From the NCBI GenBank assembly GCA_026707325.1, contig JAPOXA010000110.1:1-64000 (forward strand): DNA of 64,000 bases, in the 5' to 3' direction. This document shows positions 1 to 7,880 of the stretch, one piece after another. Source of the DNA: Acidobacteriota bacterium. GTDB taxonomy: Bacteria > Acidobacteriota > Thermoanaerobaculia > Multivoradales > Multivoraceae. The notes under the pieces are model-generated. The model saw only the letters and a program-made list of their open reading frames with translations. It had not been told where the DNA came from and did not search any database. The translations under genes were made by a program, and so were the position numbers. Each line of letters begins with the position of its first letter. The first letter of the stretch is position 1.

Positions 1-154
1 CTCAGCGACTGCCTGCCGACTACCGCTCAACACCACTTCCACCACGGGCTGCTAGGGCGCGCGACCGGTTGCTTGTGACCGGAGTAGACCCGGCTTCAGA
101 GTTCCTCGACGACCTCGCGTGAGGCGCAGAGAAAGCTCCCGGTTGTAGGCTGTC
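1..154. other. Window edge, no assignable gene
   Basis: Frame 1 stays open from the window edge to a TGA at 76-78 and could be the last codons of a gene cut by the edge, but 25 codons are too few to recognise anything. The short minus-strand ORF across 52-258 mostly lies opposite the ATPase start and looks like a shadow. A TAGGCT hexamer at 146-151 could be the -10 box of the ATPase gene. Confidence 0.3.
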
Positions 155-160
155 GTGGTC

Positions 161-1258
161 ATGGCCGCGATCAGCAGTCTCAGCATCGAGGGGTTCAAGA
201 GCTTCCGACGTCTGGAGCGCCTGGAGCTAGGCCCGCTGAACGTCCTGATTGGCGCCAACGGTTCTGGGAAGTCGAACTTCCTGGCTGCCTTCGAGTTGCT
301 GGCGAAGGCTTGCTCCGCTCGACAGATCGCCTTCCATGTAGGGGAAGCGGCCGGTGCAGACCGCCTGTTGCACTACGGCCCCAAGGTGACCCGGAGCATC
401 CGTTTCAAGGTCAACTTCGTGGACGGACAGGCCGACTTCACGCTTCTTCTTCGGCACGCCGCAGAGAACACCCTCCATTCCGGTCTGCAGATCGAGACCG
501 ACGGTTTGCCGGCGAACTACGCCGAACAGTTCGAGCCGGAGCCAGGTCTGGCGCCGGCGGTTGAGTTCCTTCGTCCGAGGCTGGATGGTTGGCGGGCGTA
601 CCACTTTGCCGACACAGGTCGGACCTCGCGCATGAAGGGGGCACCGGAGGTGGACGACAACCGGCATCTACGGCCAGACGGCGCCAATCTGGCCGCCTAT
701 CTCTACCTCCTGCGCGCCAGGAACAAGAGGGCTTACTCGCAGATCCGCCGTACCGTCCAGTTGGCCGCCCCTTTCTTCGAGGACTTCGTTCTCAAGCCGC
801 GGTCTCTGTGCCCCGACACCATCCAACTCGAGTGGCGGCATCGTCACTCGGATGCCCACTTCGGCACCTCCTCGCTGTCGGACGGCACCCTGCGGTTCAT
901 GGCCCTTGCGACACTGCTCCTACAGCCTGTCGCGATGCGGCCCAAGGTGATCCTGATCGATGAACCGGAACTGGGCCTCCATCCCTATGCGGTGACGCTC
1001 CTGGCGGCCATGCTCCGGGAGGCGTCGGTGGACTCGCAGATCATCGTAGCGACCCAGTCCCCGCTTCTTCTTGATCACTTCGAACCGGAGGAGGTTCTGG
1101 TGACCGACCGGCAGGAGGGCGCCACGACCGTCCGAAGGCTCAGCGCCGAGACTCTCCGGGTGTGGTTGGAGGACTACAGCCTCGGTGAACTCTGGCAGAA
1201 GAACGAGTTTAGCGGCCGGCCCGCGCCCGAGATCGTCGGCGGAAGATCGCCCGCGTGA
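161..1258 (+). CDS. ABC-type/AAA_21 ATPase, probable defence ATPase (PARIS/OLD-like)
   Basis: 365-residue cytoplasmic ATPase of the RecF/Rad50/OLD type. Visible motifs are a Walker A (GANGSGKSN, about residues 31-39), an ABC signature (SLSDGTL) in the C-terminal half, a Walker B (VILIDEPELGLHP), and a following switch segment (ATQSPLL). Such ATPases typically act as DNA- or phage-protein-sensing scaffolds. ATG 161 is preferred over GTG 155 because it directly opens the beta strand SSLSIEGF and lies 9 bases after a TAGGCT hexamer. The stop overlaps the GTG of the next gene (GTGA), so the two are translationally coupled. ATPase plus DUF4276 resembles AriA/AriB of PARIS and split OLD systems. 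ATPase identity is sure; the defence role is inferred from the pairing. Confidence 0.85.
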   Translation: MAAISSLSIEGFKSFRRLERLELGPLNVLIGANGSGKSNFLAAFELLAKACSARQIAFHVGEAAGADRLLHYGPKVTRSIRFKVNFVDGQADFTLLLRHAAENTLHSGLQIETDGLPANYAEQFEPEPGLAPAVEFLRPRLDGWRAYHFADTGRTSRMKGAPEVDDNRHLRPDGANLAAYLYLLRARNKRAYSQIRRTVQLAAPFFEDFVLKPRSLCPDTIQLEWRHRHSDAHFGTSSLSDGTLRFMALATLLLQPVAMRPKVILIDEPELGLHPYAVTLLAAMLREASVDSQIIVATQSPLLLDHFEPEEVLVTDRQEGATTVRRLSAETLRVWLEDYSLGELWQKNEFSGRPAPEIVGGRSPA

Positions 1259-1974
1259 CACGGCTACTGGTCCTCGTGGAGGGGCCGACCGAAGAGAACT
1301 TCGTCAACCGCCTGCTCAGTCCTCATCTCGGGCGCCACGGCGTCTGGGCCTCCGCCCGGCTGATGGGGCGTGCCAGGCCGCGAGCGCGGCGCGGCGGCAT
1401 CGTCGGCTGGCCGCAGGCGCGCCGCGAGATCGCCCACCATTTGAAGGAGGATCGCGAGCGGTGCGTGACGACGATGGTGGACTACTACGGGTTGCCCCAA
1501 GAGGGTACGACTGCTTGGCCCAGCCGGGCGCAAGCCGCGACCGCTCGAGTCGTCTCCGAACGACCGGTCGTCGTCGAGACGGCGATGCATCGAGACGTCA
1601 GCAGGGACATGGGTTCCGGTTTCCTCGCCTCGCGTTTCGTGCCGTTCGTGATGTTCCACGAGTTCGAGGCGTTGTTGTTCAGTGACTGCAGCGCCTTCGC
1701 GGCGGCGATCGGTCGGCCGGCCTTGGCGACGGACTTCCAGAAGATCCGCGACCAGTTATCGAGCCCCGAGGAGATCAACGACTCGAAGAACACGGCACCG
1801 TCGAAACGAGTAAGCGCACTGGTAAGGGGCTACTCGAAGCCACGTATGGGACAGCTTGCTGCCAACGCGATCGGCTTGGACGCGATGCTCTTGCAGTGCG
1901 CGTGTTTCGAAGACTGGCTGGGCCAGCTTGAACGGCTGCCCGGCGGAGGGGCGAGCCGCCAAGGCAACCCGTAG
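1255..1974 (+). CDS. DUF4276 family protein, probable TOPRIM-like effector
   Basis: 239-residue protein starting at a GTG inside the stop of the ATPase gene. The N-terminus has the acidic TOPRIM-like strand-turn (LVLVEGPTEENFV), followed by a conserved MVDYYGLP segment and FVPFVMFHEFEALLFSD, both characteristic of DUF4276. In the related PARIS arrangement the DUF4435 partner AriB is a TOPRIM nuclease released by its ATPase. By analogy this protein would be the nuclease and the upstream protein its regulator. The TOPRIM acidic set looks like E near residue 9 and D near residue 80, but a full DxD is not evident (DYY), so nuclease activity is uncertain. A separate terminator is not visible. Confidence 0.75.
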   Translation: MTRLLVLVEGPTEENFVNRLLSPHLGRHGVWASARLMGRARPRARRGGIVGWPQARREIAHHLKEDRERCVTTMVDYYGLPQEGTTAWPSRAQAATARVVSERPVVVETAMHRDVSRDMGSGFLASRFVPFVMFHEFEALLFSDCSAFAAAIGRPALATDFQKIRDQLSSPEEINDSKNTAPSKRVSALVRGYSKPRMGQLAANAIGLDAMLLQCACFEDWLGQLERLPGGGASRQGNP

Positions 1975-2094
1975 AGGCCTTCAAGGAGATCGGTGGTCGC
2001 TCTGCACGCCGGGTCTGACGTAAGCTCGCCGCCGCCCCGCGGCCGGACGAGTGAGCGTAGTTCGCGTGCCGGCCTGACTCAAGGGAGTACATTC

Positions 2095-2514
2095 ATGGCG
2101 CTCAGCACCTATCTGACCTTCGACGGCAACTGCCGGGAGGCATTCGAGTTCTACCGGTCCGTCTTCGGCGGGGAGTTCTCGGACTTCAACACCTTCGGCG
2201 AAGGCCCGGAGGGGCTGCCGCTCGCCGAGGGTCAGGAGGAGCAGATCATGCACGTGTCCCTGCCGGTCGGCGACAGCGTGCTGATGGGGAGCGACAGCAC
2301 GACGTTCGGCCCGCCGCTCGAGGTCGGCAACAACTTCTCGATCTCGGTGGAGGCCGAGAGCCGGGAACGGGCCGACGAACTGATCGCGAAGCTGTCGGAC
2401 GGCGGCGTGGTGACGCTGCCGATGGAGGACCAGTTCTGGGGCGCCTACTTCGGCATGTGCGCCGACCGCTTCGGCGTCAACTGGATGCTGGTCTACGCAC
2501 CGCCGCAGGAGTAG
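2095..2514 (+). CDS. VOC (glyoxalase/PhnB-like) family protein
   Basis: 139-residue single-domain VOC-superfamily protein of the PhnB/3-demethylubiquinone-methyltransferase-like subgroup. Typical features are the start LSTYLTFDGNCREAFEFYRSVFGG, here quoted in part as YLTFDGNCREAFEFY, the middle strand VGDSVLMGSD, and the C-terminal FGMCADRFGVNWMLVY. These small cytoplasmic proteins are mostly of unknown substrate. The ORF is open from GTG 1993, but ATG 2095 is chosen because it begins exactly at the family N-terminus and has a GGGAG ribosome binding site about 9 bases upstream. It is followed after 48 bases by a short-chain dehydrogenase on the same strand; no functional link is evident. Confidence 0.85.
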   Translation: MALSTYLTFDGNCREAFEFYRSVFGGEFSDFNTFGEGPEGLPLAEGQEEQIMHVSLPVGDSVLMGSDSTTFGPPLEVGNNFSISVEAESRERADELIAKLSDGGVVTLPMEDQFWGAYFGMCADRFGVNWMLVYAPPQE

Positions 2515-2562
2515 CCGGGAAGCACGGCTTCCACTACCGGGGAGTTTCGAGGAGCCATCACG

Positions 2563-3663
2563 ATGACCGCCATTTCTGCACACGACGGCCCGGTCGCCGT
2601 CACCGGTGTTTCCGGTTTCACCGGCGGCCACATGGTGCGCGAACTCGTCCTCCAGGGTTACACGGTCCGGGCCTGCCTGCGCAACGCCGATTCCTGGCGC
2701 GGCCGGGACTGCGTCGAGTACCTGAACCGGCTGCCCAATGTCGAGATCGTGGACGGTTGCGACCTGTTCGTGCCGGGCTCGTACGACGAGGCGTTCGCGG
2801 GATGCTCGGGCGTGTTCCACGTGGCCGCGGTGCTCGGCAACTCGGCCGACGGCAAGTCGCAGCCGCTCGGCTCCGGCAACGTCTCGACGGACGTCTACGA
2901 GGGCGGCATGGCCGGGACGCGGAACGTCATCGACGCGGTCAACCGGAGCGGCAGCGTGAAGCGCGTCGTCTACACGAGTTCCCTGGCGGCCGTCGCGGGC
3001 CTGGGGGCGCCGGCGATGCCTCCGGGCTACGCGTGGACGGAGACGGACTGGGCTTCCGGTAACTTCCCGGAGGAAGTCTGGAACCACCTGCGGATGTCCT
3101 ATGCCCGCAGCAAGGTGGACACGGAGCATCTGCTGAATCAGGCCGCCGACGACAGCGGCGGCCGCTGGGACGTGGTCACGCTGAACCCGGCGATGATCTG
3201 CGGGCCGATCCTGTTCAAGGCCCAGGTCGGCCAGTGGATCGAGCAGATCGGCCGGCTCGCCGCGGGACAGGCGACGTCGTGGCCGACGCCGTACGACATG
3301 TACTACAACATCATCGACGTGCGTGACCTGGTGAAGGCGGAGCGCCTGGCGGCCGAGTCGAACGTCGATCACCGGGCCACGAACGGCGGCAGCCGCTACC
3401 TCCTCCACGGCAGCGGTGGGCGTTCCGCTCTCCGGCTCGGCACGGAAGTTCGCGGGATCATCCAGGAGCTCTTCCCGGGCTTCGTGGTGGGCGAAGCGGA
3501 AGTTCCTGAGGGCGGCACGCCACCCCCGGCGGCGATCAACCACAGCAAGAAGGCGGTGTCCGTGCTGGGCGCCACCCTCCGCCCGGTTGAGGACACGATC
3601 CAGGCGGTCGTCGAGACCTCCATCGAGCTCGGCGTGATCGAGCCGCGGCTCAAGAGCCGCTGA
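2563..3663 (+). CDS. NAD(P)-dependent extended SDR (epimerase / dihydroflavonol-reductase-like)
   Basis: 366-residue extended short-chain dehydrogenase. The Rossmann motif TGVSGFTGGH is at residues 14-23 and the catalytic YxxxK is seen as SYARSK near residue 180; VVYTSSLAAV supplies the catalytic serine strand. The family layout (dihydroflavonol reductase, cinnamoyl-CoA reductase, methylglyoxal reductase) indicates carbonyl reduction or epimerisation with NAD(P)H, but the substrate cannot be read from sequence. The start ATG has GAGG-like purines upstream. It lies between the VOC gene and the PQQ-like genes, same strand, with small gaps. Confidence 0.85.
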   Translation: MTAISAHDGPVAVTGVSGFTGGHMVRELVLQGYTVRACLRNADSWRGRDCVEYLNRLPNVEIVDGCDLFVPGSYDEAFAGCSGVFHVAAVLGNSADGKSQPLGSGNVSTDVYEGGMAGTRNVIDAVNRSGSVKRVVYTSSLAAVAGLGAPAMPPGYAWTETDWASGNFPEEVWNHLRMSYARSKVDTEHLLNQAADDSGGRWDVVTLNPAMICGPILFKAQVGQWIEQIGRLAAGQATSWPTPYDMYYNIIDVRDLVKAERLAAESNVDHRATNGGSRYLLHGSGGRSALRLGTEVRGIIQELFPGFVVGEAEVPEGGTPPPAAINHSKKAVSVLGATLRPVEDTIQAVVETSIELGVIEPRLKSR

Positions 3664-3676
3664 CAACGACCCGGCG

Positions 3677-5095
3677 GTGGACGGCTGCCGGACGGCTTCG
3701 GCTCGGAGAGGTTCGAGGGTGGCTTTCGCCACGCTGCTCCTGCGGGCGGCTCTCGCCACCCTGGCCATGGGCGTTCCGCTTGCCGCCGACGACCCGAACC
3801 CGGCGCGCAACCGCGTGGCGGAGGCCGCGGATCTTCCGGTGTTCTGGGATGTCGCGTCCGGCGAGGGCATTCTGTGGTCAGCCAACCTCGGCAAGACGAC
3901 CTACGGCGGCCCGACGATCGCGGGCGATCTCATCGTTGTCGGCACGAACAACGAACAGCCACGCGATCCGGCGGTGACCGGCGACCGCGGAGTCGTGATG
4001 GCCTTCGACCATCGTGACGGCGGTTTCCGCTGGCAGATCGTTCACGAGAAGCTCGAGACCGGGGACGCGAACGACTGGCCGCTCCAGGGCGTGTGTTCGA
4101 CGCCGTCGTTCGATGGCGAGCGGCTCTACTACGTTTCGAACCGGGGGGAGATCGTGGCCGCGGATCGCGCCGGCAACGTCTCCTGGTCGTTCGACATGGT
4201 CACGGAGTGGGGAGTGTTCCCGAAGCACATGGCGGCGTCGACGCCGCTCGCCATAGGCGATCTGGTCTTCGTGTCGACCAGCAACGGGATCACGGACGAC
4301 GGCCGGGTGCCGGCGGCCGGGGCGCCGAGCTTCGCGGCCTTCGAGCGTGCGACGGGGCGTCCCGTCTGGCGCGACGGCAGCCCCGGCGCGGCCCTCGTGG
4401 ACGGACAGTGGGGGAGCCCTTCGTACGGGCGCGTCGGCGGCCGGGACCAGGTCGTTTTCCCGGGCGGCGACGGCTGGCTCTACGGCTTCGAGCCCTCGAC
4501 GGGACGGGCGCTGTGGCGGTTCGACGGCAACTCGGCGCTCGGTGCCGAGGAGGTCGGCCGTGCGCAGTTCATGAATGCGTTCGTGGCGACGCCGGTACTT
4601 CACGAGGGCGTGGTCTTCGCCGCCGTGGGGCGGGACCCGGAGGTCTCCCTGCGGCCGGGCGTCGTCTGGGCAGTCGACGCGGGCGGCCGCGGCGACGTGA
4701 CCTCGACCGGCGTCCGCTGGCGCTTCCAGGACCCGGATCTCGGCCGTGCGATCGCCACGGCGGCGGTGGCGGACGGCATCGTCTACGCCGCGGATCTCAA
4801 CGGCTTCCTGTTCGCGATAGACGCTTCGACGGGAGAGAAGCTCTGGACCTACGACGCGCTGGCGCCGTTCTGGAGCTCGCCCCTGGTCGCCGACGGCAAG
4901 GTGTACGTCGCCGACACGGAGGGCGATATCGCGGTGCTGAGGCATGGCCGAACGCTCGAGGTTCTGGCCGAAATCTCGATGCCGCGGCCGGTGTACACTT
5001 CGCCGTCCACGGATGGCTCGGTCGTCTATCTGGCGACCAGCGAAACACTGTACGCGCTGGTTGCCCGGGCATCGGGCGGCGGCGCGGACGCCTGA
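3677..5095 (+). CDS. Secreted PQQ-like beta-propeller protein, copy 1
   Basis: 472-residue exported protein made of repeated PQQ-like propeller blades (for example TGRPVWR, TGRALWRFDG, TGEKLWTYD). An Arg-rich n-region and hydrophobic stretch (VAFATLLLRAALATLAMG) ending near AAD form a signal peptide. GTG 3677 gives the basic n-region; GTG 3719 is an alternative with a GGAGAG ribosome binding site but loses those arginines. It is clearly paralogous to the next gene: both share N-terminal NPARN/TPARN, GE(G/N)I(L/V)W and GTNNE. The blades indicate a scaffold or quinone-dehydrogenase-like fold; I do not see a cytochrome c motif. Periplasmic redox or oligosaccharide-related roles are possible but unproven. 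Confidence 0.75.
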   Translation: MDGCRTASARRGSRVAFATLLLRAALATLAMGVPLAADDPNPARNRVAEAADLPVFWDVASGEGILWSANLGKTTYGGPTIAGDLIVVGTNNEQPRDPAVTGDRGVVMAFDHRDGGFRWQIVHEKLETGDANDWPLQGVCSTPSFDGERLYYVSNRGEIVAADRAGNVSWSFDMVTEWGVFPKHMAASTPLAIGDLVFVSTSNGITDDGRVPAAGAPSFAAFERATGRPVWRDGSPGAALVDGQWGSPSYGRVGGRDQVVFPGGDGWLYGFEPSTGRALWRFDGNSALGAEEVGRAQFMNAFVATPVLHEGVVFAAVGRDPEVSLRPGVVWAVDAGGRGDVTSTGVRWRFQDPDLGRAIATAAVADGIVYAADLNGFLFAIDASTGEKLWTYDALAPFWSSPLVADGKVYVADTEGDIAVLRHGRTLEVLAEISMPRPVYTSPSTDGSVVYLATSETLYALVARASGGGADA

Positions 5096-5125
5096 CAGCG
5101 ACGGACCCCCTGACAGCCACGGACC
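5091..5125 (+). repeat. 17-bp imperfect direct repeat between PQQ-like paralogues
   Basis: CCTGACAGCGACGGACC at 5091-5107 is repeated with one mismatch at 5109-5125. The first copy contains the stop codon of copy 1 and the second lies just before copy 2. It may be a local slippage product or a trace of the duplication that made the two neighbouring paralogues. Confidence 0.6.
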
Positions 5126-5131
5126 AAGCTC

Positions 5132-6571
5132 ATGAAGACCCGAATCTCCCTTTCCTTCCTACTCGTCCTGGCGTCCCTGGTGGCGGGCGCCGCGGTCGCC
5201 GCGGCGAACGAACCGCCGGCAATGTTCGGCAACACGCCGGCCCGGAACATGGTGTCCGACGCCAGCAACCTGCCCACCGAATGGGACGTCCGATCCGGCG
5301 AGAACATCGTCTGGCGGGCCAAGGTGGGTTCGCAGACCTACGCCGGCCCCGTGATCCACGGCGGTCGGGTGTACGCCGGCACGAACAACGAGGGGCTTCG
5401 CCGTCCGGGCATCGAGGGCGACAAGGGTGTCCTCATCGCGCTCGACAAGGAGACGGGCGCCCTTCTCTGGCAGGCCACGCACGACAAGCTGGGGGCCGGG
5501 AGAGTCAACGACTGGCCGCTCCAGGGCATCTGTTCGACGCCGTACGTGGAGGACGAACGGGTCTACTACGTGTCCAACCGGGCCACGGTCGTGGCCGTCG
5601 ACGTGGACGGCTTCCGCGACGGCGTGAACGACGGCATGACGGACGAGCAGTACAGGCAGGAACTCGATGCCGACATCGTGTGGGAGTACGACATGATCGG
5701 CGAACTCGACGTGTTCCCGCACAACCTGGCTGCCGGTTCGCCCCTGGTCATCGGAGACCTCCTGTTCACCGTCACCGGCGCCGGCGTAGACGAGGGGCAC
5801 ATCAACCTGCCCTCGCCGGCCTCGCCGGCCTTCATCGCGCTGAACAAGAACACGGGCGAACTGGTCTGGGAGAGCCTCGACAGCAGCGACGCGGTTCTTC
5901 ACGGCTCCTGGTCGAACCCGGGCTACGGAGTGGTCGACGGCCAGCCGCAGATCGCCTTTCCGGGCGGCGACGGTTGGCTCTACACCTACGAGCCGGCGAC
6001 CGGCAACCTGCTGTGGAAGTTCGACCTGAACCCCAAGGACTCGATCTGGGAACTCGGCGGCGCCGGCACCCGCAACAACATCATCTCGACGCCGGTCTTC
6101 TACAACAACCGCTTCTACCTCGGAGTCGGCCAGGACCCCGAGCATGGAGAAGGCCCCGGCCACTTCTACGCCATGGACGCCAACGTCGAAGGCGACGCGA
6201 CCGGCAGCGCCGCCGTCTGGCACTTCGGCAACGAGGACTTCAACCGGACGATCTCGACGGCGGCGATCTCCGACGGCCTGCTCTACATCCCCGATCTGAG
6301 CGGCTTCCTCTACGTCCTGGACGTGGAGACCGGTGAGCATCTCTGGACGCACGACACCTTCGCGGCGGTCTGGGGTTCGGCGTTCGTGGCGGACGGCAAG
6401 GTCTACCTTGGCGACGAGGACGGGGACATCGTCGTGCTCGAAGCGGGACGCGAAGAGAAGGTGATCGCGGAGCAGAACATGGGCTCGGCGGTGTACACGA
6501 CGCCGGTCGCGGAGGACGGGAGAATCTACGTGGCGACACGCTCGGACGTGTTCGCGATCGGTTCCGACTGA
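5132..6571 (+). CDS. Secreted PQQ-like beta-propeller protein, copy 2
   Basis: 479 residues with a standard signal peptide (MKTRISLSFLLVLASLVAGA, cleavage near AAA-NE). The body is a series of PQQ-like blades (TGALLWQ, TGELVWES, TGNLLWKFD, TGEHLWTHD). The order of blades and linking motifs matches copy 1 along the whole length, with an extra insertion of about 15 residues (DGFRDGVNDGMTDEQ region) in the middle that copy 1 lacks. Found 36 bases downstream of copy 1 and followed by an alcohol dehydrogenase, so the cluster may be one transcription unit. Its enzymatic activity, if any, cannot be decided from sequence. Confidence 0.8.
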   Translation: MKTRISLSFLLVLASLVAGAAVAAANEPPAMFGNTPARNMVSDASNLPTEWDVRSGENIVWRAKVGSQTYAGPVIHGGRVYAGTNNEGLRRPGIEGDKGVLIALDKETGALLWQATHDKLGAGRVNDWPLQGICSTPYVEDERVYYVSNRATVVAVDVDGFRDGVNDGMTDEQYRQELDADIVWEYDMIGELDVFPHNLAAGSPLVIGDLLFTVTGAGVDEGHINLPSPASPAFIALNKNTGELVWESLDSSDAVLHGSWSNPGYGVVDGQPQIAFPGGDGWLYTYEPATGNLLWKFDLNPKDSIWELGGAGTRNNIISTPVFYNNRFYLGVGQDPEHGEGPGHFYAMDANVEGDATGSAAVWHFGNEDFNRTISTAAISDGLLYIPDLSGFLYVLDVETGEHLWTHDTFAAVWGSAFVADGKVYLGDEDGDIVVLEAGREEKVIAEQNMGSAVYTTPVAEDGRIYVATRSDVFAIGSD

Positions 6572-6594
6572 GGCGCCTTCGCGCTCCCCGGGTC

Positions 6595-7827
6595 GTGGCG
6601 ATCAAGCGAGGCCAGCGACCGCTGAAAGCGGGCGACTCCTGGAGCATCGACACCGCGCCGGGGCGGGTGCTCTACGGCGCGGGCGTCATCGACCTCGTCG
6701 GCGAGGTCGTGCGGGAACTCGGCGGCCGGCGGGTGCTGGTGGTCACCGATCCGGGAGTCGCCGCCGCCGGCCACGTGCATCGTGCCTCCGTTTCCCTTCG
6801 CGAAGCCGGTCTCGAGCTTGCCGTCTTCTACGGCGTTGGTGAGAACCCGGGCGAGCGCCACGTGGCGGCCGCGGCGTCTGCGGCACGGGTCCACGAGGCC
6901 GACTTCCTGATCGGCCTGGGCGGCGGTTCGGCGATGGACTGCGCCAAGGGCGCGAACTTCGTGTTCACGAACGGCGGCCGGATGGAGGACTACTGGGGCT
7001 TCGGCAAGGCCAGCCGGCCGATGCTGCCTTCGATCGGGGTTCCATGCACCGCGGGGACCGGCAGCGAGGCGCAGTCGTTTGCCGTGATCTCGCGCGAGGA
7101 CGACCACCGGAAGATGGCCTGCGGTGACCCGAAGGCACGGTTCCTGGCCACCCTGCTCGATCCGGAACTGGTCCGCACGGCGCCGGCCCGCGTCATGGCC
7201 GCCACGGGTCTGGACGCCTTCTCCCACGCGATGGAGAGCTTCGTGGCGACCGCGGCCAACCCCTATTCGCGGATGTTCGCCTCGGAGGGTTTCCGCCGGC
7301 TTCTGCGCGGCTTCGAGGTGGTCGTCGAAGTTCAGTGCCCCGACTCCCGGGCGGGCTCGAAGCCCAAACCGAAGACGGACGCGGAGATCAACGAGTCGTG
7401 GGGCGACATGCTGTTGGGAGCGCACCTTGCCGGGGCGGCGATCGAGGCGTCGATGCTGGGAGCCGCCCACGGCTTGGCGAATCCGCTGACCGCTCGCTAC
7501 GACATCACGCATGGCGTGGCCGTTGCGGTCATGCTGGATCACGTGGTTCGCTACAACGGCGAGACCGGCGACACGGGCTACAGGGGCCTCGTCCGCCTGC
7601 TCGGCGGCGAAGGAACGCATGACGGGTCAGCGAGTACGCGGCTTGCCGATTCCTGGACCGGTCTTCGCCGCAGCGCCGGAGTGGCAGGGCGCCTGCGGGA
7701 TCTGGGTGTCGAAGAGGCGGATCTCGAGGTGCTGGCGACCCAGGCGTCCAAGCAGTGGACGGCTCAGTTCAATCCGCGCGCCGTGAATGCCTCCGATATG
7801 CTGAGCCTCTACGAGGCGGCCTTCTGA
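6595..7827 (+). CDS. Iron-containing alcohol dehydrogenase
   Basis: 410-residue group III (Fe-type) alcohol dehydrogenase. The NAD-binding GGGSAMDCAK motif is near residues 106-115. Metal ligands can be assigned to GLDAFSHAMES (Asp and His) and to the two histidines in GAAHGLANPL and ITHGVAVAVM. This family oxidises or reduces alcohols and aldehydes with NAD(P) in the cytoplasm, using Fe(II) or Zn. GTG start at 6595 lies only 23 bases after the stop of PQQ-like copy 2, with a weak ribosome binding site. The C-terminal part contains a short low-similarity insertion after ARLLGGEG-type residues (THDGSAST), typical variation. Substrate unknown. Confidence 0.9.
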   Translation: MAIKRGQRPLKAGDSWSIDTAPGRVLYGAGVIDLVGEVVRELGGRRVLVVTDPGVAAAGHVHRASVSLREAGLELAVFYGVGENPGERHVAAAASAARVHEADFLIGLGGGSAMDCAKGANFVFTNGGRMEDYWGFGKASRPMLPSIGVPCTAGTGSEAQSFAVISREDDHRKMACGDPKARFLATLLDPELVRTAPARVMAATGLDAFSHAMESFVATAANPYSRMFASEGFRRLLRGFEVVVEVQCPDSRAGSKPKPKTDAEINESWGDMLLGAHLAGAAIEASMLGAAHGLANPLTARYDITHGVAVAVMLDHVVRYNGETGDTGYRGLVRLLGGEGTHDGSASTRLADSWTGLRRSAGVAGRLRDLGVEEADLEVLATQASKQWTAQFNPRAVNASDMLSLYEAAF

Positions 7828-7880
7828 CGGGTACGGAACCGGTTCGCCTCGAGCCGCCGATCACTGTCCTGGTAACTGCC

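Noticed and set aside
1993-2094. N-terminal extension of the VOC gene
   Set aside because: Shows no conserved sequence and lies upstream of a good ribosome binding site for ATG 2095.
4093-6336. 747-residue plus-strand ORF
   Set aside because: It runs across both PQQ-like genes in another frame, is rich in Arg, Gly and Pro as GC-rich shadow frames are, and has no domain.
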